Shown: in pieces, positions 1-10,334 of the stretch
Numbering within the stretch: position 1 is the first letter of the stretch
How the letters are laid out: each line of letters starts with the position of its first letter
Assembly: GCF_017353185.1 (NCBI RefSeq)
Contig: NZ_JAFMYV010000005.1
Location: forward strand, 124,001 to 188,000
Direction: 5' to 3'
Source: Fibrella rubiginis
GTDB lineage: Bacteria > Bacteroidota > Bacteroidia > Cytophagales > Spirosomataceae
DNA length: 64,000 bases
Position numbers and translations under genes: made by a program
The notes under the pieces: model-generated
Database searches by the model: none
Seen by the model: the letters and a program-made list of their open reading frames with translations, nothing else
What the model was told of the DNA's origin: nothing

Positions 1-2997
1 TTTCCGGATAGCACCTCGCTCCTGAAAGTTATTGGTGAGGTAGCCAACCAGCCCCAAAACTGGTATTACGCCCTCCGCGCCGACAGTATTCGGGCGTCGC
101 CGACGTGTACGTACCTGCTGGCCCATAGCGACAAAAGCCGCCTCTATTACCGTCGGGGCGATTCGCTGACGCTGGTATACACGTTTTCGGAGCGGCCTCG
201 AATTCATTTCTTCTCGCCCGACGAACGCTACCTGTTTGTGGCCACCGGCGAAACATGGCAGGGTAGTTTGATTGCCCTGCATGGCCCTAAAGTGGATTCG
301 CCCCGGGCGTTTGGTGGGGCGGTCAGGAGCGTGCGGTTTTCGCCCAATACCAACCACGGGTCGTGGCTGCTGGTGAACCGCTACAACCGGGGGGCCTACC
401 TCCACGACCTGCAAGCGGCTGACCCTACCGTGGGCCTGGCAAAATTTCCTGACAAGGATATGCACGAATGCCTGTTCTCGTCTGGCGGTCAATACCTGAC
501 CACCCCAAAAGGACTGGTTGTGCTGGCCCCCCATCAGTTGCAGTTCATGAAGCCGATGGGTAGCCTTAGCTGGACCCGATATGGCAACTTTAAGGGCTAT
601 TTTTCAGCCGACGACCGCCACCTGTTGCTGGTGGATCGTGCCGCGTTTATTGGTGCTCCCGAAAATGGCATATCGGACTTGGGGCTGACTTTATATGCCA
701 TGACTACGGCTCAGGGCGATACCATACGACCACTACTGACCGGGCTGGGGGCTGTAGCACTGACACCCCGCCGCTTGTGGACGCCTTTTTCCAATGATGG
801 GCGCTACCTGTTTACCAGCACCACCCAGCGGGGGGGTGGCGACATACGCTACTTCGACGGCAGCGGTTGGTCCCTGCTGCAACAAACGCGTGATGCCGCC
901 CCAAAACCAGCCGACAGCCTGACGAAAGTGCAGCCGCAGTCAGTTCGTTTTTCGCCTACCAATCAGTTGCTTACGCTGGAAGAACAAGCCGAAAAAAAGG
1001 TGGTGGTCCGTTTGTGGCAACTCGACGGGCCGCATCAACGGCTAATCCATGAGTTCGACGGGAAAACGTCTATTCGTGAGGACGTTTTTTCGCCCGATGG
1101 CCATTACCTGCTGTCGCACCACACCAATGCTGATTACCTGTGGCGCATTGAATCCGATACGGTCATGCTGGTACACCAATTTGCCAAACCCGTTCGGCAA
1201 CCCAATGTACTCGACGAAAGCGGCTGGCCACTGGAATCGGCCTGGTTTTCGCCTAAAAGCGGGTATCTGATTACCTACAGTGGCGCCACCCAGGATGCCG
1301 ACAGCCTCTGGAAAATCGGTCCGTGCGGGCTGGTGCCGGTGTATGGTTTCAGCACACGACTTAAGGCAGGCAGCACCGTCTTTTCGCCCGACGAACGCTT
1401 GCTGATCACTGAAGGCAGCGGCATCCAACCCGCCATGGCCTGGCCCATTGCCGCACAAATTCCGCTGATCTCAGCCCAGTTGACGTCGGCTACCGAAGCC
1501 CTTTTTTCGCCGCAGGGCAATGTATTACTTACGCATAAGGCGTCGGCAGATGCGCAAAAGGCGGTCGGTACCCTTTGGCAAACGACAGACCAGCAACTGC
1601 ATCCGCTGCGGGCGGCCCTCACGTTAACAACGGTCAATAACTGCCAGTTTTCGCCCGACGGGCGCTACCTGATGGCCTCGGATGCAATGCAATGGGGCCA
1701 GGCCGAAACAGCCCTGTACCGGGTGAATACAGACCGGCTGGATTTACTCCGTCGCTACAGCACCAGTCAGCCACGTTTTATACTCTCAGAAGGTAATGTA
1801 CGGTTCGTCACCTACCAGACGGGCCTGTTTTCGCCCGATGGCCGCCAGTGGCTACAGACTAATCAGGAGTGGGCTGCGCCACCGGGAACACTGCCCAACG
1901 GAGCGGGCTTCCCCCCAGTCAGCCGCCCCGATTCGCTTTGGCAACTGGATAGGCCAACCCCGGCAACGCCTATCCAACTAGCCTACGGAAAAGCCAGCCG
2001 GGTGGTTAACAGGCAGGTTGTCAATACGGCGGGCTATTCCATTTTTCAACGATGGCACATCACGCCCGCTGCCCTATTTTCGCCCGATGGCCGCCTGCTG
2101 ATGACCCGCGAACGGGATGACCTGCTGATCTACCAGACAAACCCGATGGATCGCCTCAGGACATTGCACATCAGGCAGTCTGGCTGGCCCTTCGACGTCT
2201 CGGCGGCGGGCGATTACTGGCTCATGAAAAGTCAGCGGTTGTATTACACACCGCCGCACACCCAAGGCACCCCCACCGACACCAACGGTATCGAACCCGA
2301 TTTCCGGGTGGATTCGCCGGTTGGATTAGACACCGTCCGGCTCTGGCGGCTGACCAAAAACCGGGCGGGCCTGCCCGGCTGGAAGCCACTAGGCGCCTTT
2401 AGTACCTTTTATGAAGGCCTGAATAATGGCTGGCAGGGCAGTCGGCGGCAAAGCTTGTTTTCGCCAACCGGCAATTACCTTTTGCTGCCCACCACCCAGC
2501 CGGGTCTGACCACACTCTATACCATGAGCGGCGATGTACCCCGGCCCGTACTCACTCTGAAGGCGCAGTTACTCACGGCGGCTCACCTGCCTGCGTCCCC
2601 CCAAAACGGGTGGGACGTGGCCCTGCTCTACACCACCACGGCGGCCCAAACCTCCCTGCTGCGGCATGGCCCGGCGGGGTCACGGACCACCTCACTGGGG
2701 TTTGGCCTGCTGTTGCATCCCCCCCGCGCACTGGGTACCACGGCCTGGTGGGTGCGCAAAAAAGATGAGGGGCAGCAAACCGTTGAACTGCTCGACCTGG
2801 TGTCGGCCCGGACGCTGGTGCAGGTGCCGTTTGGGTCGGTGCTGGACGTGGCCGTGCGCCCCAACGGCAACGCCTGGGTGGTGTCTACAACGGGCGCGCG
2901 GCTGGTGCGGTCGCCGAATGAGGTGCTTAACTGGCTGAAAAAAGCTCCCATAGCACCGTTGCAGGCAGGGTTGCGGCAAGTATTTGGGTTCTTGTAG
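1..2997 (+). CDS. WD40-like beta-propeller repeat protein (5' end outside window)
   Basis: The frame is open from the first base, so the gene begins upstream and the ATG at 238 is only an internal methionine. About 998 residues are visible. They are built from roughly fourteen short blade-like repeats with the signature FSPDGRYLL or variants (FSPDERYL, FSPTGNYL, FSADDRHL), often followed by LW, which is typical of WD40-like propellers in bacterial signalling and conflict proteins. No catalytic motif is seen in the visible part; an NTPase or other effector head could lie upstream of the window. The stop is 88 bp before the caspase-fusion gene on the same strand, so the two are probably co-transcribed. 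A sensor or scaffold role for the downstream caspase protein is inference. The repeat call is sure; the function is not. Confidence 0.8.
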   Translation, partial: FPDSTSLLKVIGEVANQPQNWYYALRADSIRASPTCTYLLAHSDKSRLYYRRGDSLTLVYTFSERPRIHFFSPDERYLFVATGETWQGSLIALHGPKVDSPRAFGGAVRSVRFSPNTNHGSWLLVNRYNRGAYLHDLQAADPTVGLAKFPDKDMHECLFSSGGQYLTTPKGLVVLAPHQLQFMKPMGSLSWTRYGNFKGYFSADDRHLLLVDRAAFIGAPENGISDLGLTLYAMTTAQGDTIRPLLTGLGAVALTPRRLWTPFSNDGRYLFTSTTQRGGGDIRYFDGSGWSLLQQTRDAAPKPADSLTKVQPQSVRFSPTNQLLTLEEQAEKKVVVRLWQLDGPHQRLIHEFDGKTSIREDVFSPDGHYLLSHHTNADYLWRIESDTVMLVHQFAKPVRQPNVLDESGWPLESAWFSPKSGYLITYSGATQDADSLWKIGPCGLVPVYGFSTRLKAGSTVFSPDERLLITEGSGIQPAMAWPIAAQIPLISAQLTSATEALFSPQGNVLLTHKASADAQKAVGTLWQTTDQQLHPLRAALTLTTVNNCQFSPDGRYLMASDAMQWGQAETALYRVNTDRLDLLRRYSTSQPRFILSEGNVRFVTYQTGLFSPDGRQWLQTNQEWAAPPGTLPNGAGFPPVSRPDSLWQLDRPTPATPIQLAYGKASRVVNRQVVNTAGYSIFQRWHITPAALFSPDGRLLMTRERDDLLIYQTNPMDRLRTLHIRQSGWPFDVSAAGDYWLMKSQRLYYTPPHTQGTPTDTNGIEPDFRVDSPVGLDTVRLWRLTKNRAGLPGWKPLGAFSTFYEGLNNGWQGSRRQSLFSPTGNYLLLPTTQPGLTTLYTMSGDVPRPVLTLKAQLLTAAHLPASPQNGWDVALLYTTTAAQTSLLRHGPAGSRTTSLGFGLLLHPPRALGTTAWWVRKKDEGQQTVELLDLVSARTLVQVPFGSVLDVAVRPNGNAWVVSTTGARLVRSPNEVLNWLKKAPIAPLQAGLRQVFGFL

Positions 2998-3085
2998 CAC
3001 CACCTCACCGCAGGACTGCTCCACGTAAAAAATAAATTACAATTAGCAGCTGATTGTCAATAAATTAACCAATTCACTTACGCCC

Positions 3086-6000
3086 ATGACTACTTCAGAA
3101 ACAACTCCCAAACTATATGCCCTGCTGGTGGGCGTGGGTGCCTACGAACGCGTACGTCAGCTACGCGGACCCGTCGGCGACGTGCAGGTGCTGACGAAAT
3201 ACCTACAAAACCAGACCGATTTTGACCTGAAACTGCTGGCCCTGACGGATCAGCAGGCAAACAAAAAGGGCATTATCAACGGTTTTCAGAACCATTTGGC
3301 GCAGGCCGGTCCTGCCGACACCGTGCTGTTTTACTTCTCCGGCCACGGAGCGCAGGAGGCCGCCGACACTGCCGTTTGGGATGACGAAGCCGATGGTCAG
3401 CTTGAATGCCTGGTGTGTCATGACGGGGGGACGGTCAACCCCTGGGAGTTTTTGTTGGCTGACAAGGAAGTCCGCTATTTGCTTGGCCCCGTTTGTGCTA
3501 CCGGTGCCCATGTGGTCGTGATGGCCGACTGCTGCCATGCCGGCGATAACACCCGCGCCGTTGATTTGCTGGCGATGGTCCTGCCCGATCAGGATGTGCG
3601 CGAACGTCGCCTGACCGAACCCGCCCCCCGCCGCCCTTACGAAGGATTTATTTTCCACGAAACGCTGCCCGCCGCCGAGATTCAGACGAAGGGGCTGGAC
3701 GTGGTGATGCCGCAGGGGAATCATGTTCAGTTTGCCGCCTGCGAATCGGAAGAGTTGGCAGAGGAATTTAACGGCGAAGGCATTTTCACGAAGAACCTGC
3801 TGGCGGTGCTCAATGCCACCCACGGGCAGGTGTCGTACCGCGACCTGCACAGCCGGGTGCGGCAGTACATGCGGTTCGGCTATGAACAACGCCCCCGCGT
3901 CTATGTGCCTGACGGGCAGGATGCTGCGGTGCTGGAACGGGGATTTTTGAACCGTCAACTGGAACAGAACGCCCTGACTGTTTCCGCCACGTTCAACCCG
4001 CAAAAAGGCTGGCTGCTCGACGTAGGGGCCATTCATGGCATGGCCTCCCGCCCCGCCGACGGGGCTATCTCGCTCTACGATGCCGCCACCAAAACGGCTT
4101 ATCCCGCCAGCGTCAAGCAGGTTGGTGCCGACTATACAGTGCTCACCGTGGCGGATGACGTGGCGGCGAAGCTCGACCAAACGGCGGTGTACCGGACTAC
4201 GGTGGCGGGCCTGATGAGCCAGCCCGTCCGGCTGCACATGGTCAACCACGGTGGCCCCTCTGCCGACCAAACCGATCTGCTGCAACGGCTTATGAGTCGC
4301 CCAAAGTTGGATGGGCAAGCTGGCAAACCGGAGACCGTATTTGTAGCCGAAGACGACGAAACCCGCGCCGATTATACTCTCCACGTACGCAATGGCCTCT
4401 TTTATATCACCAAGCCCGGCGACGAAAATCGGCCCCTTATTCGCCCACTCCGCGCCGATAACGCACAGGCGATTGCCATCCTGGCCGATTACCTGCACCA
4501 CCTGAGTGGGTGGCAGTATCTCAAAAACCTGCATAACTCTACCGTCAGCGAACCTGTGTTGGCCGTGGAATTGACCCTGGCCAATGCCGCGCCGCTCACC
4601 ATCACCGACCCACACACGGCCCCCATTCCGGTGGTTTTTTCGGAGCAGGATGGCAAATGGAGTACCACGCTGGCTATTAAACTAACCAACCCCGCCAACC
4701 AGCCGGTGTACTGCACAGCCCTGTATCTATCGCGTGATTTCATGGCCTTTCCCGACTTTTTGCCCACCAACTGCCGGCTGGAGGCGGGGCAGAGCGTAAC
4801 GCTTGGCGCGGCCAGCAAAAAGGTCCCCATGGGTCGTCAAAGCACCATCCGACTGGGGTTGGAGGAGGTCGTCCGGCAGTATAACTGGCCGGGTTCAACG
4901 GAACATATCAAGCTGCTGGTCACCACCGATCCGCTGTCGGAAACCACGCTGGCGTTACTGACTATGAGTGCGTTACCGTCGCCCCCGGTGCTTACCGATA
5001 AACTCCGGCCTACCGATGCGCGCGGTGGGTTCGACCTGTTTGATGACGAAGCAGAACCCCTGCCCGACTGGAGCACACAGACGCTTACACTGCAACTGAC
5101 GAACCCACTCTATAACACCGTCCGGGCCGAAGAACTGAGCCAGATGCTGGCCCCACCCCCCGACGCCCAGCACGAAGACATCATGGCCGATTTTGCCCTG
5201 GGCCTCTACTACGAGCCTGACCTATCGAACCCGATGGCGCCGGGCCTGAAACTGCGCGAAGGTATCCACGTCATTGAACCCGACGCCGGGCAGCGCGGGC
5301 TATGGACCGACCTGACGCTGGCCGTAGCCAACGGGGTGGCTAAACGGGTGCGGAACCGCCAATATGAACAAAGTCTGATCCGTTACCCTGACCGGCTGCG
5401 GATTGTGGCCGAGGGCGATTCGTGGTTTCAGTACCCGTTTCTGCTGCGCGACATTCTCGATTATCTCGGCGGCGTATATAACGTCTACAGCGTGGCGGCG
5501 GCGGGGGCCACGCTGGAAGACTACCTGAAAGACAGTACGTTTCTGGAGTCTATTGACCAGGTAAAACCGGCGTATTTTCTGCTCAGCGGTGGCGGCAATG
5601 ACCTGCTCGGTGAAGCCTTTGCGGGCCTCATCCGCACCACACCCGATGCGGACCAAACGGGGGCCATTCGCTACTTTACCGATGCCTTCGCTACCACGTT
5701 AACGACTGTTTGTGAGCGCTATAGGCGTATTTTGCGGCTGGTGAACCTGGGTCATCCCAACGTGAAAATTATTGTGCATGGCTACGACTATGTCATTCCA
5801 AGAGGGACCGATGCGTCGCTGCCCGGCACGAGTAGCTGGATGGGCGACGTGTTGAATGACCGGGGCGTTATGACCGAAGCCGACCGCGAAAGCATTGCCC
5901 GGTTTATTATCGACTCGTTCAACGATGCACTGAAAAAAGTAGCCGCCGAATACCCCAACGTGACCTACCTCGACCTGCGCGGCACGGTGCAGCGAACAGC

Positions 6001-8164
6001 CCGGCTGGCCGACTACTGGTACGACGAAATCCACCCCAACGACAAAGGTTTTCTGAGCCTGTCCACGAAGTTTATTGAGGTCATCTCCGGCAAAAAAACG
6101 CCGCAGAACGCACCAAAAACGCCCACGATATCGGGGCCCGGTTCGGTTCGTGCGGTGGCAGACCAGCCCTCCCCGGCCCGCGAAGCAACACCCCCAACGG
6201 CTGCCCAATCTACCCCCGTGACCCGCTGGCCGGCCGCTTTTCTGCAAACCAAGCGTGGCCTGGGCGACCCCCTGGCCGATGAGGTAATCACAACTTTACT
6301 AGCTGATAATCAGAAAGGTGAGGTAGACCAGATCTTCCAGATGCTGGTGCGCAACCGGCAGTTTCCCAACCCGGCGTTTGATGTCCTGCCCGATAAGGTG
6401 AAGCAGGTGGTGGAAGGCTATTTCGTGCAAACGCGCCACCTGCCCGCCTACGCCGAGCCGTTTAAGCTGATGGTTGCCGCCGACGTGTTTACGCAGCACG
6501 GCCCGAAAATTTTGCTCATCCTGCTCTGCAAATCGCTGCCCACCTGCTACACCTGCTGGCGGGGTGCCAAAGTACTCTACCGCACCGGTCGCCTGCGGGC
6601 ACATGACGGAAGCCTGGACGCGTTCAGCCGACGCCTTATGGAAACAGCGCAGTTTGTGGTCGATATGATGACAACGAACAATTTCGAGCAGGACGGAACC
6701 GCCATCGTGGCCACCCAAAAAGTGCGGCTCATGCACGCCACGATCCGCCATTTTGCGCAGGAGCGTAACTGGGATTCGGCGGCCTTTGGTGTACCCATCA
6801 ACCAGGAGGACCTGGTGGGTACATTGCTGTCGTTTGGCGTGGTGATCCTGGACGGGCTGGCGCAACTGGGCATCACGCTCACGCCCGAACAACGCGCCGC
6901 CTACCTGCACCTGTGGCGTGTGGTGGGCCACATGATGGGTATCGACGAAGACCTGCTGACCGACGACGAGGATGAATGCCGCGCCCTGATGGAAGCCATC
7001 CTGGCCCACCAATCGGGTCCCTCCATGGAAGGTGCCGAGCTGACACAGGCCTGTATTGAGCTGATGAACAGCAAGTTGGTAATTGGTCCGCTGAAACGGC
7101 TCACTCCCTCGTTTGTGCGCTTTTTTGTGAGTGATTCCCACGCCGACATGCTGGGTGTAGCCCCTGCTGAATCGGATAACTCGTTCATTATGAAGACCGT
7201 ACAGTGGTTCGACAATAGCGTACGCGGGCTTGACAACACCAACCTGCTGATGGCGGCCATGGGCCGGGCGTTCAGCAGCAACCTCATCGGGCAGATTCTG
7301 GCCTTCACCAACGCCGCCAAAAACGAACAGTTTTACCTGCCCTCGGCCCTCACCGACCGTTGGGAAGCCAACATGCCCGATTTCCGCGTGCCGCCCCTGG
7401 AACACATCGCCGACGTGATCAGCTACCTCGACAAAGTGGCACGGCAGTTTCGGTCGCAGAACAATCCGATGGGCTATTTCTGTGCTGTCTATAAGCTGGT
7501 TACGCAACGGGTGGCTGAGGGTATCCGGATCGGTTTATTTGCCAATCCCGTTGAGATGGAGCAGGTAGATGTGGCGTTCAGTAACCGGTATTTCACGGCC
7601 ATCAATCACTTTTTCGACGGCGAAAAAGCCACCGGCCCCTGGCAGGTGACGATTGATGCGGCTCAGACAACCATCACCACCGATCAGCATATTTTCGCCG
7701 CTGCCAGCGCGCATATTGCCTTCGACTTACCCATTGTGATGGCCGACGTCTACGCCGGAAAAGACCTCGATGCGTTCACGGCTGATTATAACAAAATGAA
7801 CGACCTCTTCGACGGCATGTTCGACCAGATGAACGACAACATTGGGCGTATTTTCAAACCGTTTGGCGCGGCAGTAGAGCACTTCGCCGAGGAGTTGAAA
7901 GCAAAAGAACGCGCCGCCATGCAGCAAAGCCGGACTGTAGCGTGGCAAAAAGCCAAACAACTACTTCAGGCCCAGACCGACATTGAACGGCAGCAACTTA
8001 TAGCTACGCTGGAAGCCGAAGCTACCGCCGCCGGTAAACAGATTACCGAGCCACCCGCCCTGCTACGCATTCCGCTTGAACTGATTGCTAAAAGTGAGTT
8101 TGGTACCGTGGCTAATAAAGTCGACGTTATGCTCCGCACGGCGATGTTGCCGGTCGTAGCGTAG
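3086..8164 (+). CDS. Multidomain caspase / SGNH hydrolase / Lcp-like oxygenase / DUF5995-like fusion
   Basis: This 1692-residue protein joins several enzyme domains. Residues 8-270 are a caspase-fold (peptidase C14) domain with the His87 motif FYFSGHG and the Cys150 motif ADCCHAG. Residues 300-760 are beta-rich with no clear assignment. Residues 773-1000 are an SGNH/GDSL hydrolase with EGDSW (Ser779), GGGND (Asn838) and the D-x2-H dyad YDEIHP (Asp980, His983). Residues 1050-1400 resemble the PF09995 family of latex-clearing/MpaB-type haem oxygenases: RLMHATIRH (1214-1222), PINQEDLVGTL, and W-x3-VGHMMGID (1277-1287). Residues 1436-1600 resemble DUF5995 (NRYFTAINHFF, HIAFDLPIV). A charged helical tail ends the protein. 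There is no signal peptide, so it is probably cytoplasmic. It lies 88 bp after the propeller gene and 12 bp before a sensor kinase. Caspase and SGNH calls are strong, Lcp-like good, DUF5995 tentative; the overall function is unknown. Confidence 0.8.
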   Translation: MTTSETTPKLYALLVGVGAYERVRQLRGPVGDVQVLTKYLQNQTDFDLKLLALTDQQANKKGIINGFQNHLAQAGPADTVLFYFSGHGAQEAADTAVWDDEADGQLECLVCHDGGTVNPWEFLLADKEVRYLLGPVCATGAHVVVMADCCHAGDNTRAVDLLAMVLPDQDVRERRLTEPAPRRPYEGFIFHETLPAAEIQTKGLDVVMPQGNHVQFAACESEELAEEFNGEGIFTKNLLAVLNATHGQVSYRDLHSRVRQYMRFGYEQRPRVYVPDGQDAAVLERGFLNRQLEQNALTVSATFNPQKGWLLDVGAIHGMASRPADGAISLYDAATKTAYPASVKQVGADYTVLTVADDVAAKLDQTAVYRTTVAGLMSQPVRLHMVNHGGPSADQTDLLQRLMSRPKLDGQAGKPETVFVAEDDETRADYTLHVRNGLFYITKPGDENRPLIRPLRADNAQAIAILADYLHHLSGWQYLKNLHNSTVSEPVLAVELTLANAAPLTITDPHTAPIPVVFSEQDGKWSTTLAIKLTNPANQPVYCTALYLSRDFMAFPDFLPTNCRLEAGQSVTLGAASKKVPMGRQSTIRLGLEEVVRQYNWPGSTEHIKLLVTTDPLSETTLALLTMSALPSPPVLTDKLRPTDARGGFDLFDDEAEPLPDWSTQTLTLQLTNPLYNTVRAEELSQMLAPPPDAQHEDIMADFALGLYYEPDLSNPMAPGLKLREGIHVIEPDAGQRGLWTDLTLAVANGVAKRVRNRQYEQSLIRYPDRLRIVAEGDSWFQYPFLLRDILDYLGGVYNVYSVAAAGATLEDYLKDSTFLESIDQVKPAYFLLSGGGNDLLGEAFAGLIRTTPDADQTGAIRYFTDAFATTLTTVCERYRRILRLVNLGHPNVKIIVHGYDYVIPRGTDASLPGTSSWMGDVLNDRGVMTEADRESIARFIIDSFNDALKKVAAEYPNVTYLDLRGTVQRTARLADYWYDEIHPNDKGFLSLSTKFIEVISGKKTPQNAPKTPTISGPGSVRAVADQPSPAREATPPTAAQSTPVTRWPAAFLQTKRGLGDPLADEVITTLLADNQKGEVDQIFQMLVRNRQFPNPAFDVLPDKVKQVVEGYFVQTRHLPAYAEPFKLMVAADVFTQHGPKILLILLCKSLPTCYTCWRGAKVLYRTGRLRAHDGSLDAFSRRLMETAQFVVDMMTTNNFEQDGTAIVATQKVRLMHATIRHFAQERNWDSAAFGVPINQEDLVGTLLSFGVVILDGLAQLGITLTPEQRAAYLHLWRVVGHMMGIDEDLLTDDEDECRALMEAILAHQSGPSMEGAELTQACIELMNSKLVIGPLKRLTPSFVRFFVSDSHADMLGVAPAESDNSFIMKTVQWFDNSVRGLDNTNLLMAAMGRAFSSNLIGQILAFTNAAKNEQFYLPSALTDRWEANMPDFRVPPLEHIADVISYLDKVARQFRSQNNPMGYFCAVYKLVTQRVAEGIRIGLFANPVEMEQVDVAFSNRYFTAINHFFDGEKATGPWQVTIDAAQTTITTDQHIFAAASAHIAFDLPIVMADVYAGKDLDAFTADYNKMNDLFDGMFDQMNDNIGRIFKPFGAAVEHFAEELKAKERAAMQQSRTVAWQKAKQLLQAQTDIERQQLIATLEAEATAAGKQITEPPALLRIPLELIAKSEFGTVANKVDVMLRTAMLPVVA

Positions 8165-8176
8165 TCAGTAAACCCT

Positions 8177-10291
8177 ATGAGACAGCTTTATTTTATACTA
8201 TTGGTTTGCCTGTTCACCGCGCCAGCCAGCGGTGACACGATCCGGATAATGAACCCAGCAACGGCCAATAACCTGTTCGGCATGAGCAGTTTGCTGGAGG
8301 TGCCTGCCGGGAAAGTGTCCATCGACCAACTGCTCGAACAGCCCGCGGCGTACCGGTTCGTGCCTGCGGAGAACAACCTTATCAAGCCCTATGACCGGCG
8401 TTATGGTTACTGGCTGCGGCTGACCATCGAGAACCAGACGCCGGAGAGCCTGTACATGCACTTCGTTTACACCGGTACAGAACGTATTCTGGTGTATGAA
8501 GTGGCTGACAATCAGGTGTTGACAGTCCATCGGCTTGGTATGCTGCAGCCCGAGCGGGTGTTTCCATTTCTGAAAAGTAACCAGGTATGTCCGTTGGCGG
8601 TGGGGCAGGGGCAAATGCACCTGGTCTACGTGTATGTAGAAGGCATCTACACTACGGCATGGCCCATCTACTGCCGGTCGACGGCTAACCTGTTCGAGGC
8701 CCTGCACCGCTCGGATCTGTTCTACGGGCTATACTACGGGTTTATTCTGATGATCGTGGTTTACAGCCTGCTGCTGTTTGTCAGGTTGCGTGAAACCGAC
8801 ACCTTCCGCTATGCCGTCTGGGTGTTTATCGTTGGCCTGCAAATGGCCCTTTTCCGGGGACACACCGGCGAGTTTTTGTGGCCTGCCAACCCGGCCATTG
8901 AACGCTACGCCACGGTGCTGGCAGGCATTACGGGCCTAACGCACGTACTGTTTACGCTGGCCTTCCTGCGACTACGGCACCAGGCGCCCTTATTCTACAA
9001 CATTGGCCTCGGTATATTAGGGCTGTATGCCGTCGGTATTCTGATCAACATATTGACGTTGAGCGTATTTGCCAGGTCGGGTGTGCAGGTTGATTTCGTA
9101 CCGATAGTGGCCCTGGTCGAGGGAATCTTCAGCGTTTGGGCGGGGGTAGTTACCTACCGCCGGGGCTTTCGGCCTGCCCTGTTCTACGTGATCGGCAACC
9201 TTGTTTTCTTCCTGTCGATCTTTGTTTTCCTGCTCTACGCCTTCGGAAAATTGCCCCACTCGTTCTGGACTTACAACAGCATGCACATTGGGTCGGGTAT
9301 TGAGATCATTCTCTTTACGCTGGCCCTGACCTACAAAGTGAACCTGCTGAAACAGCAGCAGGAAGAAGCTGTGCGCGAACAACTCCGGCTGGCCGAGAAA
9401 AACCGGCAGCTGGTAGAAGACCAGAATGCCATGCTGGAAGAAAAAGTAGCCTTGCGCACGGTAGAGCTGAACGAGCAAAAAGAAGGGTTGCAAACCACGC
9501 TGGCGCAACTGCGCACCACGCAGGACCAACTTGTGCAGCGTGAGAAGATGGCTTCGCTGGGCGAGCTAATGGCGGGTATTGCCCACGAGATTCAGAATCC
9601 GCTCAACTTCGTCAATAACTTCGCCGAAGTGAGTGTTGACATGCTGGCCGAGCTAAAAGATGAACTCAACGCCGGCCACAAGCAGGATGTACTCGACATC
9701 GCCGATGCGCTGACGCCGAACCTGCAGAAAATTACGTTCCACGGCAAACGGGCCGACGCCATTGTACGCGGGATGCTGCAACACGCCCAGAGCAGCAACG
9801 GCCACCGCGAACCCACCGATATCAACGCGCTGGCTGGTGAATACCTGCGGTTGGCCTATCTGGGTCTGCGTGCAAAAAATGAGGATGTAGCCATCACGCT
9901 CTCCACGAGCTTCGACCCGAACGTGGGTTTGGTAGACCTTATGCCGCAGGAGATGGCGCGGGTGATGCTAAACCTATATAACAATGCGTTTTATGCCGTG
10001 CTGGAAAAGAAAAAGAAGGCCCCGGCAGGCTACCAGCCTCAACTCTGGGTAACGACGCAGTTGAAAAATGGCCGCGTGGCATTCACCGTCAAGGACAACG
10101 GAACGGGCATTCCCACGGAATTATTGAACAAGATTTACCAGCCGTTTTTTACCACCAAGCCCAGTGGCAGCGGTACTGGGCTTGGCCTGAGCCTCAGCTA
10201 CGACATCATCACCAAAGGCCACGGGGGCACGCTTTCAGTAAACACCGAGCAGGGTGAATGCACCGAATTTGAAGTAGCTATTCCGGTGTGA
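8177..10291 (+). CDS. 7TM-DISM sensor histidine kinase
   Basis: The 704-residue protein has a signal peptide (residues 1-19), an extracytoplasmic 7TMR-DISMED2-like beta domain (about 30-160), seven predicted membrane segments (about 180-390), and a coiled coil (395-455). A HisKA region follows with the phospho-acceptor His470 in GIAHEIQNPLNF. The HATPase_c domain has an N box (MLNLYNNAFYAV, from about 592), the G1 motif VKDNGTGIP and the G2 motif GTGLGLS. The order is complete for a membrane sensor kinase that autophosphorylates. No receiver domain and no response regulator gene are present nearby. It starts 12 nt after the caspase-fusion gene and is probably co-transcribed, suggesting a linked sensing role (inference). 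DISM domains usually bind carbohydrate-like or other small ligands; the ligand here cannot be told. Confidence 0.9.
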   Translation: MRQLYFILLVCLFTAPASGDTIRIMNPATANNLFGMSSLLEVPAGKVSIDQLLEQPAAYRFVPAENNLIKPYDRRYGYWLRLTIENQTPESLYMHFVYTGTERILVYEVADNQVLTVHRLGMLQPERVFPFLKSNQVCPLAVGQGQMHLVYVYVEGIYTTAWPIYCRSTANLFEALHRSDLFYGLYYGFILMIVVYSLLLFVRLRETDTFRYAVWVFIVGLQMALFRGHTGEFLWPANPAIERYATVLAGITGLTHVLFTLAFLRLRHQAPLFYNIGLGILGLYAVGILINILTLSVFARSGVQVDFVPIVALVEGIFSVWAGVVTYRRGFRPALFYVIGNLVFFLSIFVFLLYAFGKLPHSFWTYNSMHIGSGIEIILFTLALTYKVNLLKQQQEEAVREQLRLAEKNRQLVEDQNAMLEEKVALRTVELNEQKEGLQTTLAQLRTTQDQLVQREKMASLGELMAGIAHEIQNPLNFVNNFAEVSVDMLAELKDELNAGHKQDVLDIADALTPNLQKITFHGKRADAIVRGMLQHAQSSNGHREPTDINALAGEYLRLAYLGLRAKNEDVAITLSTSFDPNVGLVDLMPQEMARVMLNLYNNAFYAVLEKKKKAPAGYQPQLWVTTQLKNGRVAFTVKDNGTGIPTELLNKIYQPFFTTKPSGSGTGLGLSLSYDIITKGHGGTLSVNTEQGECTEFEVAIPV

Positions 10292-10334
10292 GGCAGGGTG
10301 ATTTATGTTTGATGCTGTAATGCACACCATGTAA

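Noticed and set aside
3203..4615. A 470-residue open frame on the minus strand opposite the caspase domain
   Set aside because: It mirrors the codon structure of the real plus-strand gene, has no recognisable domain and starts and ends inside it.
6299..7507. A 402-residue minus-strand frame opposite the Lcp-like region
   Set aside because: It is a shadow of the plus-strand gene, whose conserved motifs fix the true frame.
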